This document shows, in pieces, positions 43,714-53,045 of a stretch of 64,000 nt of DNA. Under the pieces are notes generated by a model. It was not told the DNA's origin. It ran no database searches and saw nothing but the letters and a program-made list of their open reading frames with translations. Source of the DNA: Odoribacter sp036657595 (lineage in GTDB: Bacteria; Bacteroidota; Bacteroidia; Bacteroidales; Marinifilaceae); assembly GCA_036657595.1 (NCBI GenBank), contig JAVXFZ010000004.1, positions 16,520 through 80,519 of the forward strand, read 5' to 3'. Position numbers and translations under genes: made by a program. Each line of letters opens with the position of its first letter. Positions within the stretch are counted from its first letter, which is position 1.

Positions 43714-43749
43714 TTTATGAATATGTTAGTATATCCGTGTATTCATAAA
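43714..43749. promoter_or_regulatory. Perfect 10-bp inverted repeat before dxs
   Basis: TTTATGAATA (43714-43723) and TATTCATAAA (43740-43749) are exact inverted repeats with a 16-base spacer, ending 10 bases before the dxs ATG. In RNA they form a hairpin close to the start codon; in DNA they could bind a dimeric regulator, for instance the Crp/Fnr protein encoded next to dxs. Confidence 0.55.
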
Positions 43750-43759
43750 TCCGTAATTT

Positions 43760-45667
43760 ATGAGTATTCTTGAAAATATAAATACACCTAAAGATTTAAA
43801 AAATGTATCGGAAGATTCATTGATAGAGCTTTGTCAGGAAATTCGTAAAAAAATCATTGACGATTGTGCGGAAAATCCCGGACATCTCGGATCAAGTCTG
43901 GGGGTTGTTGAATTAACGGTAGCACTTCATTATGTCCTCAATACACCCTACGATAGTTTGATTTGGGATGTAGGGCATCAGTCTTATGCTCATAAAATAC
44001 TGACAGGACGGAAAGAAGCATTTAAAACGAAGCGTGAGTATGGAGGTATCAGTGGCTTTCCCAAAATGTCAGAAAGTGAATATGATGCTTTTGGTACCGG
44101 ACATTCATCTACCTCTATTTCGGCGGCATTAGGAATGGCGATTGCAGCCAAAATGAATGGGGAAGAGGATCGTCAGAGTGTTGCGATCATCGGTGATGGA
44201 GCAATGACAGGAGGCTTAGCATTTGAGGCTTTAAATAATGCCGGAGTATATAATTCAAATCTATTAGTGGTACTCAATGATAACAATATTGCCATTGATC
44301 CTAATGTCGGAGGATTGAATGAATATTTATTGGATATAAGCACTTCTAAATCATATAATAAAGTCAAACAGGATGTTTGGAATGTTCTTGGAAAGTTAAA
44401 CCGGATAAGTCCGGGAATGAGAAATTTTATTCAAAATATTGATAATAGCGTGAAATCAATGCTTCTTAAACGTAGCAATCTTTTTGAAGCAATGGGATTA
44501 CGTTATTTTGGTCCAGTCGATGGGCACGACATAAATCATTTGATCAAAGTATTGCGTGATTTAAAAAATATCAAAGGTCCTAAAGTACTTCACTGTATAA
44601 CCATAAAAGGAAAAGGTTTTAAAGAAGCCGAAGCTCATCAAACAATCTGGCACGCTCCCGGTAAATTTAATAAATTGACTGGAGAGCGGATAAAAGAAAT
44701 AAATGTTGATATGCCGGCTAAATTTCAGGATGTATTCGGAAACACAATCACAGAGCTTGCGAAGAGGAATAAAAAGATCATAGGAATCACTCCTGCTATG
44801 CCTACCGGATGTTCATTAAATATTATGATGCACGAGATGCCTGAAAGATGTTTTGATGTTGGTATAGCAGAGCAACACGCTGTTACTTTTTCAGCCGGAT
44901 TGGCTGCTAAAGGATTTATACCTTTCTGCAATATTTACTCCTCTTTTATGCAACGAGCATACGATCAAGTGATACACGATGTAGCCCTTCAGAATCTGCC
45001 TGTTGTATTTTGTTTAGATAGAGCAGGATTTGTTGGCTCAGACGGGGCAACACACCACGGTACCTATGACCTTGCTTTTTTTCGATGTATTCCTAATATG
45101 ATTATTGCTGCCCCTTTGAATGAAGAAGAATTGCGCAATATGATGTACACAGCACAATTACCTCATAAAGGTCCTTTTTCTATTCGCTATCCGAGAGGTA
45201 ACGGTTTTCTTAAAAATTGGGAGACTCCGTTTAAAGAATTAGTCATAGGACAAGGTAGATGTTTGGTCGAAGGAAAAAAAATAGCTATTTTATCTATTGG
45301 TAGTGTAGGAAATGCTGCGAAGAAGGCGATTGATTGTATCCCAAATAGAAACGTCGCTCTTTTTGATATGCGTTTTTTAAAACCTATTGACGAAAACCTG
45401 TTGCACCACGTATTTCAGCATTTTTCAAAGATCATCACCTTGGAGGATGGAACCATATACGGTGGATTAGGTAGTGCTGTCTTAGAATTTATGGCTGATC
45501 ATCATTATCAAGCCACTGTTAAAAGATTGGGTATTCCGGATAAATTTATTGAACACGGAACACAGCAACAGTTATATGCCGAATGTGGATTTGATACGGC
45601 AGGTATATTGATTTCCATTAATCAGATGCTAAGCGATCAAGATTTTGATTGTGAGAAGGAAATATAA
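43760..45667 (+). CDS. dxs: 1-deoxy-D-xylulose-5-phosphate synthase
   Basis: Dxs condenses pyruvate and glyceraldehyde 3-phosphate with thiamine diphosphate, the first step of the MEP isoprenoid pathway. The 635-residue protein has the N-terminal ENPGHLGSSLGVVELTVALHY block, the cofactor motif GDGAMTGGLAFEALNNAG, the pyrimidine-binding block DVGIAEQHAVTFSAGLAA and FCLDRAGFVGSDGATHHG. The product also feeds undecaprenyl phosphate, the carrier for the glycan enzymes nearby. Confidence 0.97.
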   Translation: MSILENINTPKDLKNVSEDSLIELCQEIRKKIIDDCAENPGHLGSSLGVVELTVALHYVLNTPYDSLIWDVGHQSYAHKILTGRKEAFKTKREYGGISGFPKMSESEYDAFGTGHSSTSISAALGMAIAAKMNGEEDRQSVAIIGDGAMTGGLAFEALNNAGVYNSNLLVVLNDNNIAIDPNVGGLNEYLLDISTSKSYNKVKQDVWNVLGKLNRISPGMRNFIQNIDNSVKSMLLKRSNLFEAMGLRYFGPVDGHDINHLIKVLRDLKNIKGPKVLHCITIKGKGFKEAEAHQTIWHAPGKFNKLTGERIKEINVDMPAKFQDVFGNTITELAKRNKKIIGITPAMPTGCSLNIMMHEMPERCFDVGIAEQHAVTFSAGLAAKGFIPFCNIYSSFMQRAYDQVIHDVALQNLPVVFCLDRAGFVGSDGATHHGTYDLAFFRCIPNMIIAAPLNEEELRNMMYTAQLPHKGPFSIRYPRGNGFLKNWETPFKELVIGQGRCLVEGKKIAILSIGSVGNAAKKAIDCIPNRNVALFDMRFLKPIDENLLHHVFQHFSKIITLEDGTIYGGLGSAVLEFMADHHYQATVKRLGIPDKFIEHGTQQQLYAECGFDTAGILISINQMLSDQDFDCEKEI

Positions 45668-45693
45668 AAAAAAGCATAAAAAACAAACTGTAT

Positions 45694-46395
45694 ATGGATA
45701 TTAATATCGTATTGCCAGATCTCGAATTGTGTCAAAAGAAGCTTAAACATACTTTTAAGAATCTCTCTGATGAGGAATTGTGCTGTTTGCTTAAATCTGA
45801 TGCTGTTAGATTTTATAAAAAAGGGGAACTTATTTATGCAGAAGGTGCAAGGATAAAGGGTTGTTACTATGTATACAGTGGTATTATAAAAATATATCAA
45901 ACAGGTCAGGAGGGTAAAGAACAAATCATTAAATTTGATCAAGAAAATGATTTATTCGGCTTCCGTTCTGTCATCTGCCATGAACCGGCTTGTACTTCTG
46001 TAGAAACCTTATCGGATGCTATATTGTGTTACATCCCTGATGTTGTATTATTGAATCTTATCAAAAGTAATTCCGGTTTTGCTTACGATATGATGCAAAT
46101 CGCCTGTAAGGAATTAGGAGATTCCAATCGTTATATCCGTGATATTGCGCAAAAATCTGTCAAAGAACGGTTAGCAGAAATATTATTATTGATTGCCGGT
46201 GATTTTGGTGTAGAAAATGATGGGACTTTAAAATTGAGTATTACTCGAGAAGATTTGAGTAATTTTGTCGGCACTGCAACAGAAACGGTGATTCGCTTAT
46301 TGTCTGATTACAAGTTAGAAGGTATTCTTGAATCCAAAGGTCGAAAAATAAAACTATTAAATGTTGAAAAATTAAAAACGATTGCAGGATTATAA
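45694..46395 (+). CDS. Crp/Fnr-family transcription regulator
   Basis: The 233-residue protein has an N-terminal cyclic-nucleotide-binding-type beta roll (residues about 40-130, GELIYAEGARIKGCYYVYSGIIKIY) and a C-terminal winged helix with LSITREDLSNFVGTATETVIRLLSDYKLEGIL. The recognition helix T-A-T-E-T-V-I-R resembles Fnr/Crp helices. It is not obviously an iron-sulfur Fnr, because the N-terminal cysteines do not fit the usual spacing. It follows dxs by 26 bases and may be co-transcribed. The effector is unknown. Confidence 0.9.
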   Translation: MDINIVLPDLELCQKKLKHTFKNLSDEELCCLLKSDAVRFYKKGELIYAEGARIKGCYYVYSGIIKIYQTGQEGKEQIIKFDQENDLFGFRSVICHEPACTSVETLSDAILCYIPDVVLLNLIKSNSGFAYDMMQIACKELGDSNRYIRDIAQKSVKERLAEILLLIAGDFGVENDGTLKLSITREDLSNFVGTATETVIRLLSDYKLEGILESKGRKIKLLNVEKLKTIAGL

Positions 46396-46451
46396 AAAAT
46401 ATCTTACCTTGAGGGGATATTTCCAATAGAAAACTTTTAAGTTTATACGCT

Positions 46452-47651
46452 ATGTTACAAATTTCTGAAAAAGGGTTATTAGTTCCAGCCTCACCTATAA
46501 GAAAGCTTGTTCCTTATGCAGATAAAGCTAAAGAAAGAGGTATAAAAGTCTATCATCTAAACATTGGACAACCTGATATTGCAACTCCTAAAACAGCGTT
46601 GGAAATGGTGCGAAGAATGAGAGCACCTGTGATTGAATACACTCATTCGGCAGGAAACCATACGCTTCGTGTTAAATTAGCCAGCTATTATCAAAAGTTA
46701 GGTATTCATATCACAGAAGAAAATATTTTAATTACGACAGGTGGTTCTGAAGCAATACTCTTTGCTTTTATGAGCACTTTGAATGAAGGCGATGAGATTA
46801 TCATTCCTGAACCTTTTTATGCCAATTATACAGCTTTTGCCATTATGGTTGGTGCAAAAATAAAAACGGTTACTTCTAAAATAGAAAATAATTTTGCCCT
46901 TCCTCCGATTAGTGAATTTGAAAAACAAATCACTTCCCGTACAAAAGGGATTGTTATTGTAAATCCTAATAATCCCACCGGTTATTTATATTCAGAAAAC
47001 GAGCTTAATGATTTAGCGAAGCTTGTTAAAAAGCATAATCTTTACTTGTATTCGGACGAGGTGTATCGTAGATATTGTTATGACGGTCTAAAACATTTTT
47101 CAGTAATGAACCTTCCGGGAATTGAAGAAAATGCTATTTTATTCGACTCAATGTCTAAAAGATATAGCGAATGTGGTATTCGAGTGGGAGCGATCATATC
47201 CAGAAATATGGAAGTATTGAATGCATCCTTGAAATTTGGTATGGCACGACTTTGTCCTCCGGCATTAGGACAAATTGCAGCTGAAGCCTCTTTAGATACT
47301 TCCGAAGAGTATTTTCAAAATGTCTATGAAGAATATACAAAGCGAAGAAATTATTTGGTAGAAGCCTTAAATAAGATCCCGGGAGTTATTTGTCCAGTGC
47401 CGAGAGGTGCTTTTTATTCGATTGTAAAACTTCCGGTTGATGATGCTGAAATTTTTTCACAGTGGCTGCTTGAGGACTTTGATTACAATGGACAGACCGT
47501 AATGCTTGCGCCTGCCAATGGATTTTATTCTACTCCCGGCTTAGGTAAAAATGAAGTAAGAATCGCTTATGTTTTAAAAATAAGAGATTTAAAGAAAGCA
47601 GTAGAAACTTTGGGAGTGGCATTAAAAACCTATCCGGGGAAAACAATATAA
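46452..47651 (+). CDS. Class I/II aminotransferase (aspartate-type)
   Basis: The 399-residue PLP enzyme shows the family blocks: NIGQPDIATP, TTGGSEAILFAF, NPNNPTGYLYS, YSDEVYRRYCYDG, and the cofactor lysine in FDSMSKRYSECGIRVG, with the substrate carboxylate arginine in KNEVRIAYVL. It resembles aspartate/aromatic aminotransferases; the precise substrate cannot be read. It lies 56 bases behind the Crp/Fnr gene. Confidence 0.9.
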   Translation: MLQISEKGLLVPASPIRKLVPYADKAKERGIKVYHLNIGQPDIATPKTALEMVRRMRAPVIEYTHSAGNHTLRVKLASYYQKLGIHITEENILITTGGSEAILFAFMSTLNEGDEIIIPEPFYANYTAFAIMVGAKIKTVTSKIENNFALPPISEFEKQITSRTKGIVIVNPNNPTGYLYSENELNDLAKLVKKHNLYLYSDEVYRRYCYDGLKHFSVMNLPGIEENAILFDSMSKRYSECGIRVGAIISRNMEVLNASLKFGMARLCPPALGQIAAEASLDTSEEYFQNVYEEYTKRRNYLVEALNKIPGVICPVPRGAFYSIVKLPVDDAEIFSQWLLEDFDYNGQTVMLAPANGFYSTPGLGKNEVRIAYVLKIRDLKKAVETLGVALKTYPGKTI

Positions 47652-47752
47652 GCAGAAAATCATTCTGTGTAAACAGAATATATGAGCTATTCCTAAAGAG
47701 TAAATACTGAAAATTAGGTACAACGAATAGATTCTAATGCTTTTTATCTGAA

Positions 47753-47787
47753 CTTTTAGCTTTTAGCTTTTAGCTTTTAGCTTTTAG
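47753..47787 (+). repeat. Five tandem copies of CTTTTAG
   Basis: Five perfect copies of the heptamer CTTTTAG run from 47753 to 47787 and stop three bases before a -7 promoter element. The array fills the spacer and the -33 region of that promoter. Heptamer gain or loss by slipped pairing would change spacing by 7 bases. Confidence 0.8.
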
Positions 47788-47790
47788 TTT

Positions 47791-47798
47791 TATCTTTG
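47791..47798 (+). promoter_or_regulatory. -7 box next to the heptamer array
   Basis: TATCTTTG followed by C fits TAnnTTTG exactly. Its -33 partner would fall within the CTTTTAG repeats. It points to the acyltransferase gene 187 bases downstream. Confidence 0.5.
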
Positions 47799-47984
47799 CA
47801 GGCGAAAAGTGAATATATTTGACTAATATTATTCATCAATAAGTAAATTCATTAGCTTATTCATTGTTAACGTAGTCACCTTAAAAGAAGAAAATGGCGA
47901 GTTTGAAATAAGATAACCATTATTTTATATTACTTAGAATAAATTCAGGTACCGGAAATGGTATACAAACTTTAAAATAAAGAT

Positions 47985-49115
47985 ATGACATCGGATTCCG
48001 AATTTGACAGTATCAGACCTTATGAGGGTAGTGAAATAGAGGCGGCAAGAAACCGTCTGTGCCAATCAGAGGCTTTTCTGAGTCTATTTTCGCATCTGAC
48101 GGGAATGGATAAAAGTACCATTATTGATGCTTTGAAAGGAATTCGTACTCGATCCGAATTTCAAGAAAGATTTTTTGGACAGGCAATAAAATCGCTGATA
48201 GCCAGCACGACGGATGGTGTTACCCTATCAGGGCTGGAATTAGTGGATCGCCATTCATCTTATATCTTTATGTCCAACCATCGGGATATTATCCTTGATT
48301 CTGCTATTTTAAATGTACTACTTAGGGATAGCGGTAATAAATATACACGGGCGGCAATAGGCAGCAACTTATTGATTAACGAGTGGGTAACGGATTTAGT
48401 CAAGTTGGATTCCTGCTTTGTTATTGAACGTGACGTAACTGTTAGAGAAATGCTTAGTAGCTCTGCTTTACGTTCCAGATATATACGTGAAATTATCGAA
48501 GAAAATGAAAATTCCGTATGGATTGCCGAGCGAGAAGGAAGGACTAAAAACGGGGATGACAGGACGCAACCCAGTCTTTTGAAAATGCTAAAAATGAGTG
48601 GTAGCTCTAATTTTGTAGAAAACTTCAAAGGTCTTCATATTATGCCGCTTGCTATATCTTATGAATGGGAACCTTGTGATGCTCTTAAAACATTAGAATT
48701 ATATACGAAAACCGTTGGTGAATATACCAAAACGCCGGAAGCTGATATGAATAGTATGCTGACAGGTTTAAGTGCCTATAAAGGACGCGTACATTTTCAT
48801 ATTGATAGGCTTACTGATGAAGAATTGAATAAAATAGCTCCTCTTCCTTCTAATGGCGAAAGGATTGAAGCTTTAGCATCCGTCATTGATTCAAAAATTC
48901 ATAAGAATTACAAACTTTGGCCTAATAATTACATCGCTTACGACTTACTCCATTCTAATAATAAATTTTCTGCAATGTACACGGATCAAGAGAAAAATCA
49001 TTTTATTGAAACGATGAGACAGAAAATAGATAAATTAGAAGGAAACATCTCTATGCTGAATAATATTTTCCTTGAAATGTATGCAAATCCGGTTAAAAAT
49101 GGTTTGAAATTATAA
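47985..49115 (+). CDS. Phospholipid/glycerolipid acyltransferase-like protein
   Basis: The 376-residue protein has the acyltransferase motif region FMSNHRDIILDSAIL, followed by a second block with FVIERD, and SVWIAEREGRTKNGDDRTQPS with the E-G-R-(T/S) motif III of PlsB/PlsC-type enzymes. Motif I has His and Asp six apart rather than the usual H-x4-D, with another Asp two after the His. No membrane helix is obvious. It probably acylates glycerol phosphate, lysophospholipid or an unusual lipid of this phylum. Confidence 0.78.
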   Translation: MTSDSEFDSIRPYEGSEIEAARNRLCQSEAFLSLFSHLTGMDKSTIIDALKGIRTRSEFQERFFGQAIKSLIASTTDGVTLSGLELVDRHSSYIFMSNHRDIILDSAILNVLLRDSGNKYTRAAIGSNLLINEWVTDLVKLDSCFVIERDVTVREMLSSSALRSRYIREIIEENENSVWIAEREGRTKNGDDRTQPSLLKMLKMSGSSNFVENFKGLHIMPLAISYEWEPCDALKTLELYTKTVGEYTKTPEADMNSMLTGLSAYKGRVHFHIDRLTDEELNKIAPLPSNGERIEALASVIDSKIHKNYKLWPNNYIAYDLLHSNNKFSAMYTDQEKNHFIETMRQKIDKLEGNISMLNNIFLEMYANPVKNGLKL

Positions 49116-49216
49116 ATGTTTGCCAAACAAAGGCGACGAGTGCGTATGGAAATATCTGATTTGAGTGTTTGCATTGAAAGGGAATCAGAATAAAAAACCA
49201 ATTAAACTTAAATTCT

Positions 49217-49396
49217 ATGAAAATCATTCGGATAATAATCATTCTTACGGCTTTTTTAATTATGATTTCAAGTGCATTATCACTTTATAGCAATACCGAT
49301 AAAACTCCGGTATATGTTAATGTTGCTGCAATGGCTTGCTTAGTGCTTGTTATAACTCTGATGAATTTCCGAAAAGACTGTAAAAGTAAACTATAA
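49217..49396 (+). CDS. Small two-helix membrane protein, unknown
   Basis: A 59-codon frame begins MKIIRIIIILTAFLIMISS and contains a second hydrophobic segment (NVAAMACLVLVITLMNF) before a basic tail. Its TAA stop overlaps the ATG of the next gene (TAATG), which suggests translational coupling and supports it as a real gene. No family recognised. Confidence 0.6.
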   Translation: MKIIRIIIILTAFLIMISSALSLYSNTDKTPVYVNVAAMACLVLVITLMNFRKDCKSKL

Positions 49397-49647
49397 TGTA
49401 CAAAGTAAAACGCACGATATATATTGATAACCATTCAATTGATGTATGGTTTGGATTAGTGAGCAAAGACAAAAACGGAAAGAATGGTAAATACACCGTT
49501 TACCTGTTGACGGACGATCCCAATAATCCTCTTAATCACGCAACCCCCATTTTGAGTAACATCACCTCAAAAGAAACAGCTATAAAAGCAGGGATTGAAT
49601 ATGCGAAGAACTTGTTTCACAATATCTTGAATAACGAAAAAGAATAA
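49396..49647 (+). CDS. Small hypothetical protein
   Basis: An 83-residue soluble, mixed alpha/beta protein (MYKVKRTIYIDNHSIDVWFG..., ending in a helix EYAKNLFHNIL). I do not recognise it. Its start overlaps the stop of the small membrane protein before it, and gltX follows after 28 bases, so the three are likely on one transcript. Confidence 0.6.
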   Translation: MYKVKRTIYIDNHSIDVWFGLVSKDKNGKNGKYTVYLLTDDPNNPLNHATPILSNITSKETAIKAGIEYAKNLFHNILNNEKE

Positions 49648-49675
49648 GTCGTAACATTATATAAAAAAGAAGAGT

Positions 49676-51208
49676 ATGGAAAGAAAAGTCAGAGTAAGAT
49701 TTGCTCCAAGTCCTACGGGAGCCCTTCACTTAGGAGGAGTTAGAACAGCTCTTTTTAATTATTTATTTGCCCGCCATCACGGGGGAGATTTCCTTTTAAG
49801 AATCGAAGATACCGACCAAAATAGATATGTACCCGGAGCTGAAGAATATATAATACAATCTTTAAAATGGTGTGGTCTTACAGTTGACGAAGGTGTTGGT
49901 GTAGGAGGTGAATATGGTCCCTATCGGCAGAGTGAGCGAAAAGAGATGTATAAGCAATATGCTTTGCAATTAGTCGAATCCGGGAATGCCTACTACTCTT
50001 TTGATACTGCAGAAGAATTGGATGCTTGCCGGAAAGAGTGCGAAGAGCGGGGAGAAACGTTTATATATAACGCCAAGAGCAGAGGTCAGTTAAAGACTTC
50101 GCTAAATATGAATCAAGATGAATTAATCCATCTGTTAGATTCAGGACTTCAATATGTCATCCGCTTTAAGATGCCTGAAAATGAAGAACTTTGTTTACAA
50201 GATATTATTCGGGGAGAAGTGCATTTCAATAGTTCACTATTAGATGATAAAGTTCTCTATAAATCCGACGGAATGCCTACTTATCATTTGGCCAACATTG
50301 TCGATGACCATTTGATGAAGATCACTCACGTGATTCGCGGCGAAGAATGGCTTCCCTCTCTACCTCTACACGTTTCTTTATACAAAGCATTCGGCTGGGA
50401 AGATACAATGCCTGAATTTGCTCATTTACCTTTAATCCTAAAGCCTATTGGCAACGGAAAACTGAGTAAACGAGATGGCAATAAAATGGGCTTTCCCGTA
50501 TTTCCGATGGAATTTACAGATCCTGCAACGGGAGAAATATGGCACGGATATAAAGAAGACGGATACTTCCCTGAAGCATTTATTAATATGCTGGCACTAT
50601 TAGGCTGGAATCCCGGAACAGATCAGGAAATATTTACTATTCAAGAGCTTTGTGATCTTTTCACCCTTGAGAGAGTGAAAAAATCAGGTGCTAAATTTGA
50701 TCCGGAAAAAACAAAATGGTTCAATCACAAATACTTGATTGCTAAATCAAATTCAGAGTTAGCTGATCTTGTAGGTGAGTTGTTAATTGCTCATCATTTG
50801 GAATTTAATAAGCCTAAAGTAGAAAAGATTTGTGGTCTGATGAAAGAACGTTACAATTTTGTTGCCGACTTATATGATGACTGCCAGTTTTTCTTTGTAG
50901 CTCCAACCGAATTTAATGAAAAAGACAGTAAAAAGTATTGGAAAGAAGATGCTTCTATTTTAATGGGTGAATTGTTCGAATTACTGAAGGAAATAGATGA
51001 TTATTCATTTGCCAATACCGAGAAGGTGATTTCAGCTTGGATTACTGAAAAAGAACTTGGATTTGGGAAAGTGATGAATCCTTTTCGTGTAGCCATTATC
51101 GGTGCTGCCAAAGGACCTCACATGTTTGATGTCATTGAAATCATCGGGAAAGAAGAAACATTGCAAAGATTGAAAAAAGCAATTGATACACTACCCGCAA
51201 TAGCATAA
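49676..51208 (+). CDS. gltX: Glutamyl-tRNA synthetase
   Basis: A class I synthetase of 510 residues with the HIGH-like motif in FAPSPTGALHLGGVRTALFN, the KMSKS-like motif as GKLSKRDG, and the GluRS zinc-region equivalent (CRKECEERGETF). The C-terminal anticodon-binding part is complete. It is followed by a strong terminator. Confidence 0.97.
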   Translation: MERKVRVRFAPSPTGALHLGGVRTALFNYLFARHHGGDFLLRIEDTDQNRYVPGAEEYIIQSLKWCGLTVDEGVGVGGEYGPYRQSERKEMYKQYALQLVESGNAYYSFDTAEELDACRKECEERGETFIYNAKSRGQLKTSLNMNQDELIHLLDSGLQYVIRFKMPENEELCLQDIIRGEVHFNSSLLDDKVLYKSDGMPTYHLANIVDDHLMKITHVIRGEEWLPSLPLHVSLYKAFGWEDTMPEFAHLPLILKPIGNGKLSKRDGNKMGFPVFPMEFTDPATGEIWHGYKEDGYFPEAFINMLALLGWNPGTDQEIFTIQELCDLFTLERVKKSGAKFDPEKTKWFNHKYLIAKSNSELADLVGELLIAHHLEFNKPKVEKICGLMKERYNFVADLYDDCQFFFVAPTEFNEKDSKKYWKEDASILMGELFELLKEIDDYSFANTEKVISAWITEKELGFGKVMNPFRVAIIGAAKGPHMFDVIEIIGKEETLQRLKKAIDTLPAIA

Positions 51209-51231
51209 AGCCATATTATCAGGATTTATAT

Positions 51232-51265
51232 AAAAACCGGAACATATTTGTATTCCGGTTTTTTT
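51232..51265 (+). terminator. Rho-independent terminator after gltX
   Basis: AAAAACCGGAA (51232-51242), a 10-base loop, then TTCCGGTTTTT with seven T in all. It separates gltX from the operon beginning at 51341. Confidence 0.88.
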
Positions 51266-51340
51266 ATATTCCATTGTAATGTTGTGTAACTTTTCATTAC
51301 ATTCATCCGTCATTGGAGTAACAACAACAAACATCACATT

Positions 51341-52513
51341 ATGATTAAACTTTGCTTATCTGTGCTAATACTATTTTCCGTTATTACATTATGCAATGCC
51401 TCCGATTTCAAGATATTTGGAAAAATAACTACTGTTGATAATGAAATATACACCGGATATATCACTTGGAACCATTCAAAAACATTATGGATTGATTTTT
51501 TTGAAGCCGGCAAAGTCGAAAATCTATACACCACTTATTTCAATAAATCGACAGGCATAAAATTCCAACAAAATGGAGAAATTCATTACACACCTTCTAT
51601 TCATCAATTTTCTTGTCGATTCGGAAATATGAAGAAAATACGACTCATTGCACCGAATAAAATTGAATTAGAATTAAAAGGTAATCAAAAATTAGTGCTG
51701 AAAAAAGGACAATATAACGATATTGGTACTCCTGTTCGTTTGGAAAATGACACTTTGCAGCTCGACTTTATATGGGATCATATCAGTGAGATTGAATTTA
51801 TGTCCTCTCCCTCATCCGGCGTACAGCAATTATCATTTGGAGTCGTGAAAAGTAACCACGCCAGTTATACGGGGATCATCGAATGGAACAATCGGGGACA
51901 GAATAACGCCAAACAATTTCATATCTATGCTTATTCGAAGGAAGTAAACATACCCCTCCGGCTAATCAAGAAAATAGAGCGCAAAAGCGAGCAAAGTATT
52001 ACCATATTTACCGATCAGCACGATTACAATATCAAAACCGCCCATAGCAATAATAATCAGCAAAAGAGTGTTACTGTCCTGATGCCTAATATCGGTAAAG
52101 TAATCATTCCGTGGGATCACTTAGAAACATTAGAATTTACACCTCAAGAATCGCACAAACTACTATCATATAATGACTTTAAATCTCCCGAAGCATTACA
52201 GGCAGAAATCTTAACACAAGATGGTGAACGCCTGATAGGTACTGTTGCTTACGATTTAGATGAATCGCTAAATTGCGAAATAATCGAAGGGATGAATGAT
52301 AACATAACTTATTTTATACCACTAAGATATATTCAATCAATTGAGCCTAAAAACTATCTTTATTCATTTGTCACCCTGAAAAATGGAAGTGCGTTAAGTT
52401 TGGGAGATATGCAGGATATGAATTTAGATAACAATGGAATTATGGTATTTATTCCTCAACAGTTGCCTGTATACGTTCCTTGGAATGAGGTAAAAAAAAT
52501 CACATTCCGTTAA
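51341..52513 (+). CDS. Secreted protein with three internal repeats, unknown
   Basis: The 390-residue protein has a signal peptide (to about residue 20, LCNAS) and no other membrane segment. It is built from three similar beta-rich repeats of about 115 residues, each ending in a W-[D/N]-x-x-[I/L/V]-x-x-[I/L]-x-F block: FIWDHISEIEF (143-153), IPWDHLETLEF (256-266) and VPWNEVKKITF (379-389). The second and third also share IPLR-x-I-x-x-IE (205-213 and 327-335). The repeats may be SH3-like barrels. It heads the sigma-factor operon, 16 bases before the ECF gene, so it may sense or transmit an envelope signal. No known family was recognised. Confidence 0.7.
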   Translation: MIKLCLSVLILFSVITLCNASDFKIFGKITTVDNEIYTGYITWNHSKTLWIDFFEAGKVENLYTTYFNKSTGIKFQQNGEIHYTPSIHQFSCRFGNMKKIRLIAPNKIELELKGNQKLVLKKGQYNDIGTPVRLENDTLQLDFIWDHISEIEFMSSPSSGVQQLSFGVVKSNHASYTGIIEWNNRGQNNAKQFHIYAYSKEVNIPLRLIKKIERKSEQSITIFTDQHDYNIKTAHSNNNQQKSVTVLMPNIGKVIIPWDHLETLEFTPQESHKLLSYNDFKSPEALQAEILTQDGERLIGTVAYDLDESLNCEIIEGMNDNITYFIPLRYIQSIEPKNYLYSFVTLKNGSALSLGDMQDMNLDNNGIMVFIPQQLPVYVPWNEVKKITFR

Positions 52514-52529
52514 CATACGAAACAAACAG

Positions 52530-53015
52530 ATGAATAGATCAGAATATAACACGAGTGTCGACCAATTCTCTGATTCTGTATATCGCTTTATACTGAAAGC
52601 GTGCAGAAACAAACAAATGGCTGAAGACATCGTACAAGATAGTTTTTTTGTTCTGTGGGAGCACGTACGGGAATTACAATATAATAAAGCAAAAGCATTT
52701 CTATTTACCACTGCTTATCGTAAAATGATAGACCAATTCAGACGGGAGAAGAGGAATGTCGATGTCAGTACAATCGACTCGTCTCAACTAACGACGCGTG
52801 AGGAAAATATTGATTTACAAGAGATTCTCGAATATGCCCTGAGTCGATTATCAACAATACAGCAAACCGTTATTTTACTCAGAGATTACGAGGACTATTC
52901 CTATCAAGAGATAGCCGAAATTACCGGATTAAATGAATCGCAAGTGAAAGTATATATATTCAGAGGTCGAAGCTCGATGAAACAATTTATCAGGAAATCC
53001 GATTTAGTTATTTGA
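52530..53015 (+). CDS. ECF-type RNA polymerase sigma factor
   Basis: The 161-residue protein has sigma region 2 (MAEDIVQDSFFVLWEHV, then LFTTAYRKMIDQFRREKR) and region 4 (LRDYEDYSYQEIAEITGLNESQVKVYIFRGRSSM), and lacks regions 1 and 3, which defines the ECF class. It is followed after 30 bases by an anti-sigma-like membrane protein, the standard pairing. Confidence 0.93.
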   Translation: MNRSEYNTSVDQFSDSVYRFILKACRNKQMAEDIVQDSFFVLWEHVRELQYNKAKAFLFTTAYRKMIDQFRREKRNVDVSTIDSSQLTTREENIDLQEILEYALSRLSTIQQTVILLRDYEDYSYQEIAEITGLNESQVKVYIFRGRSSMKQFIRKSDLVI

Positions 53016-53045
53016 ATATCGCTAAACAGTTAAAAAATAAGATAA

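Larger units (their letters stand above)
47652..47984. other. 333-bp gap with tandem repeat and promoter box
   Basis: No gene. A 7-bp hairpin ATTCTGT/ACAGAAT (47662-47679) follows the aminotransferase. The heptamer array and -7 box described separately lie in the middle. The last 180 bases are AT-rich with no clear structure. Confidence 0.5.

Noticed and set aside
45694..45900. Iron-sulfur Fnr from several N-terminal cysteines
   Set aside because: Cysteine spacing does not match the C-x2-C-x5-C plus distal C pattern, so oxygen sensing is not claimed.
47753..47787. CRISPR-like repeat
   Set aside because: The unit is seven bases, in direct tandem without spacers, so it is a simple tandem repeat.
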